DNA of 64,000 bases. Source: Agromyces hippuratus. GTDB taxonomy: Bacteria > Actinomycetota > Actinomycetes > Actinomycetales > Microbacteriaceae. How positions within the stretch are numbered: position 1 is the stretch's first letter; each line of letters begins with the position of its first letter. The notes below the pieces were generated by a model, which made no database searches, was not told where the DNA came from, and saw nothing but the letters and a program-made list of their open reading frames with translations. The stretch spans positions 2,418,001 to 2,482,000 of the forward strand of contig NZ_JACCFI010000001.1 in NCBI RefSeq assembly GCF_013410355.1, in the 5' to 3' direction. A program made the position numbers and the translations under genes. Below are positions 1 through 7,128 of this stretch, piece after piece.

Positions 1-33
1 TACTTATCTTGTCCCTCACGTCGTGAGGAGGCA

Positions 34-1482
34 ATGGTCGTGTCAGGTATTCATGTGAATGGATCTCGGATGACTGCGATTCGACTCGAGGGCGCGGAGC
101 TCATCGCGCTCGCGGAGTTCGGCGAGCCGACCCCGCGCGGCATCGCCGGGGTGATCGCGCGGCTCGTGAACTCGGGCGAGCTCGCCGCCGGCACCCGGCT
201 GCCCACCGTGCGCGAACTCGCGAGCGAGCTCGGCGTCAGCCCCGCCACGGTGAGCCAGGCCTGGCAGGCGCTCTCGCGCACGGGGCTCATCGAGTCCCGC
301 GGGCGGGCCGGCAGCTTCGTGCGTCCGCTCTCGCAGGGCTGGCTCGCGCCGCGCATGCGCGGCATGGCCGCCCCGAACGATCCCGTGCGCCTCGACCTCT
401 CGCGCGGCACGCCCGACCCGCTCCTCCTGCCGGCGCTCGGTCCGGCGCTCTCGCGGGTCTCGGCGCGCGCCGAGACCGGCAGCTACCAGGCCGAACCCGT
501 GATCCCGGGGCTCGCGGCGGTGCTCGCCGACTCCTGGCCGTCGGAGACCGAGACGATCATGGTCGTCGACGGCGCCCTCGACGCGATCTCGCGCACCCTC
601 GACGAGGTCGTGCGCTACGGCGACCGGGTCGTCGTCGAGAGCCCGGGCTTCCCTCCGTTCCTCGACCTGCTCGACCTGCTCGGCGCCGAGGCCGTGCCGG
701 TCGCGGTCGACGAGGCCGGCATGACGCCCGAGGGGCTCGCCCGGGCGCTGCACCAGCAGCCCGTCGCGGTGCTGCTGCAGCCACGGGCGCAGAATCCCAC
801 CGGGGCGTCGATGACGGTCGGCCGCGCCGAGGCGCTGGCGCGCGTCATCCGATCGGCCGAACGCGCGGGCGACGTCGTCGTCATCGAAGACGACCACTCG
901 GGCATGATCTCGACCGCCGGCGACGTGACGCTCGGCACCTGGCTGCCCGAGCAGGTCGTGCACGTGCGCAGCTTCTCGAAGTCGCACGGGCCCGATCTGC
1001 GCATCGCCGCGGTCGGCGGGCCGCGCGACCTCGTCGACCGCATCGCCGCGCGTCGCATGCTCGGCCCCGGCTGGACGTCGAGGATGCTGCAGACGATCCT
1101 GCTCGACCTGCTCACCGACGGCACCTCGCTCGACGCCGTCGCCGAGGCGCGGCGCCAGTACTTCACGAGGCAGCGCGCACTCGGCGATGCGCTCCGGGCG
1201 CGCGGGGTGCCGGTCGCGCCTGCCGACGGAGTGAACCTCTGGATGCCGGTGCTGAGCGAGCGTTCGGCGCTCGTGCAGCTGGCGGCAGCCGGGGTGCGCG
1301 TCGCGGCGGGCACGCCGTTCCTCGCGGCGGCGGGGAACGTTGGGAACGGCTCGGGCAACGGCCGCGCCCGATCCGGCGGCGACTACGTGCGGGTCACCGT
1401 CGGCATGGTGCGCGACGACGCCGACGAGGTCGCGGATGCACTCGCGACGGCGGCGCAGCACGTGGTCGCGGGCGGGTACTGA
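34..1482 (+). CDS. MocR/GntR-type regulator with aminotransferase-like domain
   Basis: 482 aa. An N-terminal GntR winged helix (about residues 35-95, with the recognition-helix segment VSPATVSQAW) is followed by a fold-type I aminotransferase domain. The likely PLP-binding lysine is in SFSKSHGPDLR, and the aminotransferase motif QPRAQNPTG lies upstream of it. Such MocR proteins use bound PLP or an amino acid to sense effectors and usually control PLP, GABA or ectoine-type genes. The target is not evident here, because the downstream neighbour is convergent. A GAGGAG precedes the ATG at 34 by only 3 nt; ATG 70 is an alternative start. A true aminotransferase activity cannot be excluded. The family assignment is firm and the regulated pathway is unknown. 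Confidence 0.88.
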   Translation: MVVSGIHVNGSRMTAIRLEGAELIALAEFGEPTPRGIAGVIARLVNSGELAAGTRLPTVRELASELGVSPATVSQAWQALSRTGLIESRGRAGSFVRPLSQGWLAPRMRGMAAPNDPVRLDLSRGTPDPLLLPALGPALSRVSARAETGSYQAEPVIPGLAAVLADSWPSETETIMVVDGALDAISRTLDEVVRYGDRVVVESPGFPPFLDLLDLLGAEAVPVAVDEAGMTPEGLARALHQQPVAVLLQPRAQNPTGASMTVGRAEALARVIRSAERAGDVVVIEDDHSGMISTAGDVTLGTWLPEQVVHVRSFSKSHGPDLRIAAVGGPRDLVDRIAARRMLGPGWTSRMLQTILLDLLTDGTSLDAVAEARRQYFTRQRALGDALRARGVPVAPADGVNLWMPVLSERSALVQLAAAGVRVAAGTPFLAAAGNVGNGSGNGRARSGGDYVRVTVGMVRDDADEVADALATAAQHVVAGGY

Positions 1483-1483
1483 C

Positions 1484-1538
1484 CGGGCGCCTCCCCCGAC
1501 ACGGCATCCACGGCGCGCCGGCGTGCGGGAGCCGCCCG
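1484..1538. terminator. Hairpin between convergent genes
   Basis: The arms at 1484-1495 and 1527-1538 match in 11 of 12 positions (CGGGCGcCTCCC against GGGAGcCGCCCG). They lie exactly between the two convergent stop codons. There is no T-run, as is usual in high-GC actinobacteria. A bidirectional terminator is the simplest reading. Confidence 0.5.
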
Positions 1539-3587
1539 TCACGCCTTCGCGCTGCTCGGCACCTTCGCGTAGTGGTCGGCGCTCATCGTCAGCTCCGCCC
1601 GACCGCCCGTGATCGAACGCAGGTCGAGCACGTAGCGCCCGAGCTCGGCCTCCGGCACGTTCGCCACGATGCGGGCGCGGCCGTCGCCGACGACCTCGGT
1701 GGCGCTGACCCGCCCGCGGCGACCCGACAGATCGGTCAGCACCGTGCCCTGCAGGTCGCTCGGCACCGTGACGGTCACGAGCGACACGGGCTCGAGCAGC
1801 ACCGTGCCCGCCTCGGCCAGCGCCGCCTTCGCCCCGATCGAGGCCGCGGTGCGGAACGCCATGTCGGAGGAGTCGACCGAGTGCGACTTGCCGTCGACGA
1901 GCTCGACCCGCACGTCGACGACCGGATGCCCCTGCGGACCGCCCGCAGCGAGGGCATCGCGTGCCCCCTTCTCGACGGCCGGGATGTACGACCGCGGCAC
2001 CGCCCCGCCGACGACGGAGTCGACGAACTCGAAGCCGCCGCCGAGCGGCAGCGGCGAGACCCGCAGCTGCACGACGGCGAACTGGCCGTGCCCGCCCGAC
2101 TGCTTCTTGAGCCGCCCCTCGACCTCCGCCCTGCCCGCGATCGTCTCGCGGTACGCGATCGGCGCCGGCGAGGTGGTGACGTGCACGCCGAAGACGCGAG
2201 CGAGTCGCTCGACGGCGACGTCGAGGTGCGTGTCGCCGAGGCCGCGGAGGATCGCGTGACCGCCCGTGCGGTCGATCACGAGCGTCGGATCCTCGGCGAC
2301 GATGCGGCCGAGGGAGGTCATGAGCTTCTCGTCGTCGGACTGCGTGGCCGGGGTGAGGCTCAGCGCGAACACCGGTTCGCGATGCGGCAGCGGCGCGGGT
2401 TCGGCGCTGCCGCTCGCGCGAGTCCAGAGCAGGGTGCCCGTCGGCGAGCCGGTGAGCTTGGCCACCGCACCGACCTCCCCGGCTCGCAGCACGTCGGCCG
2501 GCAGGTGCTCGGCCCCGCGCAGGCGGAAGAGCCCGTGCAGGCGTTCGTCGGCGCCGGTCGTGGCGTTGACCAGCCGATCGCTCGGGTGCACGACGCCCGA
2601 GAGCACCTTGAACATCGACACCTGCCCGACGAACGGGTCCGCCACGGTGCGGAAGACGTGCAGCACCGTGTCGCCATCGAGGTTCGGGGCCACCGCGACC
2701 TCGGTGCCGCCCATCACGATGCGACCGTCGTGCTCGAGCGCCGACGGCGCGAGGGCGCACACGAGGTCGGCGACCCGGTCGACACCGGCGCCGGTCAGCG
2801 CCGAGCACACGACCACCGGGATCGCCCGGCCCGCCGCGACCTCGCGTGCGAGCGTGCGTTCGAGATCGGATGCCGCGGGCTCGCGCCCGTCGAGGTACGC
2901 CTCGAGCTGCTCGTCGTCGTGCGACACGATCTCCTCGGTCACCTCGACGTGCAGCCGGTGCTCCTCGGGCTCGACCGCGGCGGGCAGCGCTTCATCGCGA
3001 TGATGGCCAGTGTCGTCGTAGACGAGTGCCTGCTCACTCAGCACATCGGCGAGCGCGGTGAAGTCGTGCTCCTCGCCGAGCGGCAGCTCGAGCGCCACGA
3101 GTCGGTCGCCGAACACCTCGCGGAGCTCCCCGAGCACCCGACGGAAGTCGGCCCGCGCCTTGTCCTCCTGGGTGATGACGACGATGAGCGGCACGGCGGC
3201 CGACTGTGCGGCGGCCGCCGCGAAGCGCGTGCCCGCGGTCACGCCGTCGACCGCGCTCACGGTCAGCAACGCGGCATCCGCCACCGCCAGTGCCGTGTCG
3301 AGACCGCCGACGAAATCGGGATGGCCCGGCGCGTCGGCCAGGGTCATCGTGTGCTCGACGCCGTCGGGTGCGGCCCAGCCCAGGTGGGCGAGCGAGAGCC
3401 CGAGGGTCATGCCTCTCGCGATCTCCTCGGGCTCGTGGTCGCCGGTCGTGGTGCCCTGCTCGACGCTGCCCGCCCTCGGGATCGCGCCGGCGCGCAGCAG
3501 CAGCGCTTCGAGCAGGCTCGTCTTGCCGGAACCTGCGGCGCCCACGAGGGCGACGGTCCGGTGGGTGGGGGTCGATGCCGAGTTCAT
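1539..3587 (-). CDS. Elongation factor G-like GTPase (EF-G2 type)
   Basis: 682 aa translational-GTPase-like protein. The P-loop GAAGSGKT is at residues 16-23, the G3 motif reads DAPGH, and the G4 position reads TQEDK instead of the usual NKxD. Domains II-V follow, including the domain IV segment KKQSGGHGQFA, so the architecture is that of EF-G at near full length. In actinobacteria this divergent second EF-G (called FusA2 in mycobacteria) occurs beside the canonical one. Its role is unsettled, and ribosome binding or ribosome protection has been considered. The ATG at 3587 follows GGGAGGCCAC, a strong ribosome binding site, so the longer upstream frame is rejected. The altered G4 motif suggests changed nucleotide handling; that is inference. 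Confidence 0.88.
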   Translation of the reverse strand: MNSASTPTHRTVALVGAAGSGKTSLLEALLLRAGAIPRAGSVEQGTTTGDHEPEEIARGMTLGLSLAHLGWAAPDGVEHTMTLADAPGHPDFVGGLDTALAVADAALLTVSAVDGVTAGTRFAAAAAQSAAVPLIVVITQEDKARADFRRVLGELREVFGDRLVALELPLGEEHDFTALADVLSEQALVYDDTGHHRDEALPAAVEPEEHRLHVEVTEEIVSHDDEQLEAYLDGREPAASDLERTLAREVAAGRAIPVVVCSALTGAGVDRVADLVCALAPSALEHDGRIVMGGTEVAVAPNLDGDTVLHVFRTVADPFVGQVSMFKVLSGVVHPSDRLVNATTGADERLHGLFRLRGAEHLPADVLRAGEVGAVAKLTGSPTGTLLWTRASGSAEPAPLPHREPVFALSLTPATQSDDEKLMTSLGRIVAEDPTLVIDRTGGHAILRGLGDTHLDVAVERLARVFGVHVTTSPAPIAYRETIAGRAEVEGRLKKQSGGHGQFAVVQLRVSPLPLGGGFEFVDSVVGGAVPRSYIPAVEKGARDALAAGGPQGHPVVDVRVELVDGKSHSVDSSDMAFRTAASIGAKAALAEAGTVLLEPVSLVTVTVPSDLQGTVLTDLSGRRGRVSATEVVGDGRARIVANVPEAELGRYVLDLRSITGGRAELTMSADHYAKVPSSAKA

Positions 3588-3623
3588 GTGGCCTCCCGCG
3601 CCGGTGCGGTGCTGTCCGTCCCA

Positions 3624-3720
3624 TCGTGTACCCGGCGGGCCGCGAGCGCCAGCCTTCTGCGGGCTCGACCCGACGAAACGGCGGTCGCCTCGTGTACCCG
3701 GCGGGCCGCGAGCGCCAGCC
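3624..3720. repeat. Two direct copies of a 31-bp intergenic repeat
   Basis: Copies at 3624-3654 and 3690-3720 are identical over 31 bp and 66 bp apart. Both begin TCGTGTACCCGGCGGGCCGC. The sequence following each copy is also loosely similar (ctgcgggctcg against ccgcgagtcgg). They lie between the DeoR gene and the EF-G2 start, both on the minus strand. Within a unit GGCG and CGCC can pair. I see no coding potential in the gap. Confidence 0.85.
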
Positions 3721-3739
3721 CTCCGCGAGTCGGTGCGGC

Positions 3740-4498
3740 TCAGCTCGCCGTGAGGAGCCTGACCCCGGCGCGGTCGAGCTCGAGCATCGCCGGCGAAGCC
3801 GCATCCGCATCGGTGACGACTCCCGCCACCTCGTCGAGGGGCAGCACCCGATACGTCGAGGCCGCACCGATCTTCTCGGTGCTCGCGAGCACGTAGGTCT
3901 CGGCGGCCGAGCGCGCGAGCGCGCGCTTCATGGCCGCCTCCTCCGCATCGCCCGTGGTGAGGCCGGCCTCGGCGTGCACCCCGGTGACGCCGAGGAAGAA
4001 CAGGTCGGCGCTCACCTCGCGCAGAGCCTCGACGGCGATCGCGCCGCACGTGACCATCGAGTGCCGGTAGACGCGGCCGCCGATGAGCTGCAGTTCGATG
4101 TGCTCGTGCTCGGCGAGCGCCACGGCGATGGTCGGGCTGTGCGTGATGACGGTCGCGTGCAGTGAGCGCGGGAGCGCACCGACGAGGGCGAGCGTGCTCG
4201 TGCCGCCGTCGAGCAGCACGGTCGCGCCCGGTTCGATGAGTGCGGCGGCTTCCGCGGCGATGCGGTGCTTGCTCTCGGGCTCGATGCGGGTGCGCGCCTC
4301 GTAGGGCGAGGTGGCCGGCGAGGCCGGCAGCGCTCCGCCGTACACGCGCTGGCAGAGGCCCGCCGCCGCGAGTTCGCGGAGGTCGCGGCGGATCGTGTCC
4401 TCGGAGATACCCAGATCGGCCGCGGCATCGGCGGCCACGATGCGGCCGTCGCGCTGCAGCAGTTCGAGCAGCAGTTCACGGCGTTGCGCGGTCAACAT
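3740..4498 (-). CDS. DeoR/GlpR-family transcriptional regulator
   Basis: 252 aa. The N-terminal DeoR helix-turn-helix occupies about residues 5-57 (DLGISEDTIRRDLREL, then the typical GLCQRVYGGA). The C-terminal phosphosugar-sensing domain contains LDGGTSTLALV and a VTGVHAEAGLTT segment. Members repress sugar or nucleoside catabolic operons and are released by phosphorylated sugars. The ATG at 4498 follows AAGGAGGAACGTGC, a strong ribosome binding site. The gene diverges from a DUF4406/deoxyribosyltransferase-like gene 49 bp away. That could be its target, although the EF-G2 gene lies downstream in the same orientation. The effector is unknown. Confidence 0.9.
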   Translation of the reverse strand: MLTAQRRELLLELLQRDGRIVAADAAADLGISEDTIRRDLRELAAAGLCQRVYGGALPASPATSPYEARTRIEPESKHRIAAEAAALIEPGATVLLDGGTSTLALVGALPRSLHATVITHSPTIAVALAEHEHIELQLIGGRVYRHSMVTCGAIAVEALREVSADLFFLGVTGVHAEAGLTTGDAEEAAMKRALARSAAETYVLASTEKIGAASTYRVLPLDEVAGVVTDADAASPAMLELDRAGVRLLTAS

Positions 4499-4547
4499 GC
4501 ACGTTCCTCCTTGTTTCTACACATTCTTGCACGTTATGGTGGCGAGC

Positions 4548-4952
4548 ATGTCGAAACCACTGCTCATTCTCATCGCCGGCCCCTACCGCTCGGGCACCGA
4601 CGGCGACCCCGCCCGCATCGCCCGCAACCTCGAACGCCTCGAGCAGGCCTCCTGGCCGATCTACGAACGCGGCCACGTGCCGATGATCGGCGAATGGGTC
4701 GCGCTGCCCATCCTGCGCGTGGCGTCGACGGATGCCTCGGGCCACGACGCATCCGCCGGCTCATCGCCCGTCGAGGGCGACGTCATGTACACGACCGCCC
4801 ACCGTCTGCTGCAGCACTGCGACGCCGTGCTGCGCCTCGAGGGCGCCTCGCACGGCGCCGATCAGGACGTGCGCATCGCGGAGGCCAGGGGCATCCCGGT
4901 CTACCGCTCGATCGACGAGATCCCGGTGTTCGCGGCCGACGCCGCGGCCTGA
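4548..4952 (+). CDS. DUF4406 / nucleoside 2-deoxyribosyltransferase-like protein
   Basis: 134 aa. It begins with a Rossmann-like strand and loop (LLILIAGPYRSGTDGDPARI), followed by MIGEWVALP and a late LEGASHGADQDVRIAEARG segment. That layout fits the nucleoside deoxyribosyltransferase-like DUF4406 fold, in which an acidic residue in the second half serves as nucleophile. The usual size for the fold is 110-150 aa. ATG 4548 is chosen; ATG 4536 would add four residues. The gene is divergent from the DeoR-family regulator, a family often tied to nucleoside or sugar metabolism, so a role in nucleoside handling is plausible but unproven. Confidence 0.65.
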   Translation: MSKPLLILIAGPYRSGTDGDPARIARNLERLEQASWPIYERGHVPMIGEWVALPILRVASTDASGHDASAGSSPVEGDVMYTTAHRLLQHCDAVLRLEGASHGADQDVRIAEARGIPVYRSIDEIPVFAADAAA

Positions 4953-4973
4953 CCTCTCGCAGAACCCACGAGT

Positions 4974-5004
4974 CGTGTGCGAGTCGGGATCGGGCTCGCA
5001 CACG
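4974..5004. promoter_or_regulatory. Perfect 10-bp hairpin upstream of cofD
   Basis: CGTGTGCGAG at 4974-4983 pairs perfectly with CTCGCACACG at 4995-5004 across an 11-nt loop. The downstream arm ends 16 bp before the cofD GTG and the upstream arm starts 22 bp after the previous stop codon. It may be a terminator of the upstream gene, an operator, or a leader element of cofD. Parts of the same sequence recur in the leader of the transporter gene at 6051 and 6101. Confidence 0.5.
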
Positions 5005-5020
5005 GCCGTAGGGTTGAACG

Positions 5021-6016
5021 GTGCAGATCACGGTGCTCGCGGGCGGAGTCGGAGGCTCGCGCTTCGTGCGCGGCGTGCGCGAGGAGTGCGCCAGGCGCTG
5101 GCCCGACGGCGACGGGGGCACCGAGGCATCCGTCACCGTGATCGTCAACACGGGCGACGACATCTGGCTCGCCGGCGTGCGCCTCATGCCCGACTTCGAC
5201 TCGCTCCTCTACTCGCTCGCCGGCGTCAACGACACCGAGCGCGGCTGGGGCCGGGCAGGCGAGACCGAACGCGTCGCCGCAGAGCTGCGCGAGTGGGGCG
5301 TCGGCTGGCCATGGTTCACCCTCGGCGACCTCGACCTCGGCACGCACCTCGCGCGCACGGCGTGGCTCCGCGACGGAGCGACGCCCTCCGAGGTGGCGCA
5401 TCGCCTGCAGCAGCGCTGGCCGCTCGGCGTGCAGCTGGTCCCCGCGACCGACACCGAAGTCGACACCGACGTGCTCGTCGCCGACCCCGACAAGCTCGAC
5501 GGCGAACGCGAGATGCACTTCCAGGAATGGTGGACCCGCTACCGCGCCACCCTGCCCGCGATCGCGTTCCGGCAGCGGAACATCGAGACGGCCCGCCCGG
5601 CACCCGGGGTCGTCGAGGCGATCGTCGGGGCCGACATCGTGCTCATCGCCCCGTCGAACCCGGTCGTCTCGATCGGCACCATCCTCTCCGTACCCGGCAT
5701 CCGCGAGGCGCTCGCCGAGACCTCGGCGCCCGTGGTCGGCGTCTCGCCGATCATCGGCGGCAAGGTCGTGCGCGGCATGGCCGACGCGTGCCTGCCCGTG
5801 ATCGGCGTCGAGACGAGCGCCGAGGGGGTCGGCCGGCACTACGGCTCGCGGCGTGAGGGCGGCCTGCTCGACGGATGGCTCGTCGATGAGACGGATGCCG
5901 CTGCGCTCGCGCCGCTCCAGGCGATCGGGCTCACCGCGGCATCCGTGCCCCTGTGGATGCGCGACCTCGACACGTCGGCCGACCTCGCCGGTGCGGCGCT
6001 CGACCTCGCGGTCTAG
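5021..6016 (+). CDS. cofD: 2-phospho-L-lactate transferase (F420-0 synthase)
   Basis: 331 aa cytoplasmic CofD/FbiA family protein. It transfers the phospholactate (or phosphoenolpyruvate-derived) moiety from its GDP-activated form to FO, giving F420-0 or dehydro-F420-0. The N-terminal GGVGGSRF loop (residues 8-15), the NTGDD segment, and the conserved LIAPSNPVVSIGTIL and VVGVSPIIGG segments are diagnostic. The length is typical. The start is GTG 5021, just after the hairpin at 4974-5004. The ABC transporter genes directly downstream and the cofC/cofE genes at 20-23 kb confirm an F420 context. Confidence 0.95.
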   Translation: MQITVLAGGVGGSRFVRGVREECARRWPDGDGGTEASVTVIVNTGDDIWLAGVRLMPDFDSLLYSLAGVNDTERGWGRAGETERVAAELREWGVGWPWFTLGDLDLGTHLARTAWLRDGATPSEVAHRLQQRWPLGVQLVPATDTEVDTDVLVADPDKLDGEREMHFQEWWTRYRATLPAIAFRQRNIETARPAPGVVEAIVGADIVLIAPSNPVVSIGTILSVPGIREALAETSAPVVGVSPIIGGKVVRGMADACLPVIGVETSAEGVGRHYGSRREGGLLDGWLVDETDAAALAPLQAIGLTAASVPLWMRDLDTSADLAGAALDLAV

Positions 6017-6036
6017 GATTGAGCCGACCCGCCGGT

Positions 6037-6119
6037 CCGGATCTGATCGGCGTGTGCGGCCCGGCATTGGGCTGCGAGTCCCCGACTTGTCGGTGCCCTA
6101 CTCGCACGCCATCCGGAGG
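6037..6119 (+). ncRNA. Candidate structured leader of the F420-0 transporter operon
   Basis: The 107-nt cofD to lipoprotein gap can fold as a three-way junction. An outer helix pairs 6037-6042 with 6111-6116 (CCGGAT/ATCCGG). A second helix pairs 6049-6056 with 6103-6110 (GGCGTGTG/CGCACGCC, one G-U). A hairpin spans 6057-6074 with stem GCCC/GGGC, and another spans 6082-6093 (CCGA/TCGG). The outer 3' strand overlaps the GGAGG ribosome binding site at 6115-6119, so folding could hide it. I recognise no known riboswitch consensus. High GC content makes chance pairing easy, so this is a candidate only. Confidence 0.35.
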
Positions 6120-6123
6120 CCTG

Positions 6124-7128
6124 ATGCCCACGTTCCGCTCCCTCTTCATCGCCGCGCCCGTCGCCGCCGTGCTCCTGCTCGCCGGGTGCGCGACCGGAAG
6201 TGCCGCCGGCCCCGCCGACGCGGATGCCGCGCCCGACGCCGCGGCATCGGGGTTCCCGCTCACGATCGACAACTGCGGCACCGAGGTCACCTTCGACGCG
6301 GCGCCCGAGCGGGTCGTGACGATCAAGTCGTCGACCCTCGAGCTGCTGCTCGCCCTCGGCCTCGGCCTCGAAGACCGTGTCATCGGCTCGGCCTTCAGCG
6401 ATGGGCCGGCGCCCGAGGCGTACGCCGACGCCGCGGCGGGCATCGACGTGCTCTCCGACAAGGTGCCGTCGCAGGAGGCGACACTCGCCGCAGAGCCCGA
6501 CCTCGTCTTCGCCGGCTGGGAGTCGAACCTCTCGGCCGAGGGTGCCGGCGATCGCGAGACGCTCGCGAAGCTCGGCGTCGCGAGCTACGTGGCCCCCGCG
6601 GCGTGCAAGGGCGAGGGCTACATGCCGAACCCGCTCACCTTCGACGAGGTCTTCCGCGAGTTCGAGGAGGCCGGCGACATCTTCGGCGTTCCGGATGCCG
6701 CGGCCGACCTCGTCGCGACCCAGCGCGCCGAGCTCGACGCGATCGAGCCGAACACCGACGGCCTCACGGCGCTCTGGTACAGCTCGGGTGACGAGACGCC
6801 GTTCGTCGGCGCGGGCATCGGTGCTCCGCAGATGATCATGGAGGCCGCCGGCCTCGAGAACATCGCGGCCGACGTCGAGGACACGTGGACCTCGATGGGC
6901 TGGGAGGCGATCGTCGCCGCGAACCCCGACGTCATCGTGCTCGTCGACGCCGCGTGGAACACCGCCGAGCAGAAGATCGCGCACCTCGAGTCGAACGCGG
7001 CGACGGCGGCACTGCCCGCCGTGCAGGCGAAGCGGTACCTCGTCGTCGACTTCCCGGCGACCGAGGCCGGCGTGCGCAACGTCGGCGCGGTCTCGTCGCT
7101 CGTCGAGCAGCTCGGGGCGCTCGGCTGA
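6124..7128 (+). CDS. F420-0-type ABC transporter substrate-binding lipoprotein
   Basis: 334 aa. A lipoprotein signal peptide ends in a lipobox with the modified cysteine at residue 22 (LLLAGC). The mature part is a periplasmic-binding-protein type III fold of the BtuF/FepB class. ATG 6124 follows GGAGG by 4 nt. The gene lies immediately after cofD and overlaps the permease gene by one base (TGATG). This arrangement beside cof genes is the signature of the transporter family that comparative genomics named the F420-0 ABC transporter. The substrate has, to my knowledge, been inferred from context rather than measured. Cobamide or siderophore uptake is the alternative. Confidence 0.85.
   Translation: MPTFRSLFIAAPVAAVLLLAGCATGSAAGPADADAAPDAAASGFPLTIDNCGTEVTFDAAPERVVTIKSSTLELLLALGLGLEDRVIGSAFSDGPAPEAYADAAAGIDVLSDKVPSQEATLAAEPDLVFAGWESNLSAEGAGDRETLAKLGVASYVAPAACKGEGYMPNPLTFDEVFREFEEAGDIFGVPDAAADLVATQRAELDAIEPNTDGLTALWYSSGDETPFVGAGIGAPQMIMEAAGLENIAADVEDTWTSMGWEAIVAANPDVIVLVDAAWNTAEQKIAHLESNAATAALPAVQAKRYLVVDFPATEAGVRNVGAVSSLVEQLGALG

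Noticed and set aside
43..2808. A 921-codon minus-strand open frame across the MocR and EF-G2 region, and many similar long frames elsewhere
   Set aside because: It is Arg/Pro/Gly-rich with no domain and lies over clear genes. Long open antisense frames are expected at this GC content.
4498..4535. DeoR operator from the repeated TGCACGTT at 4498 and 4528
   Set aside because: The 8-bp direct repeat is short and one copy overlaps the start codon region. It is not distinctive enough to call an operator.
6017..6123. Cobalamin riboswitch before the BtuF/FecCD-like operon
   Set aside because: The B12-box consensus and the conserved core segments are missing, so only an unclassified structure is proposed.
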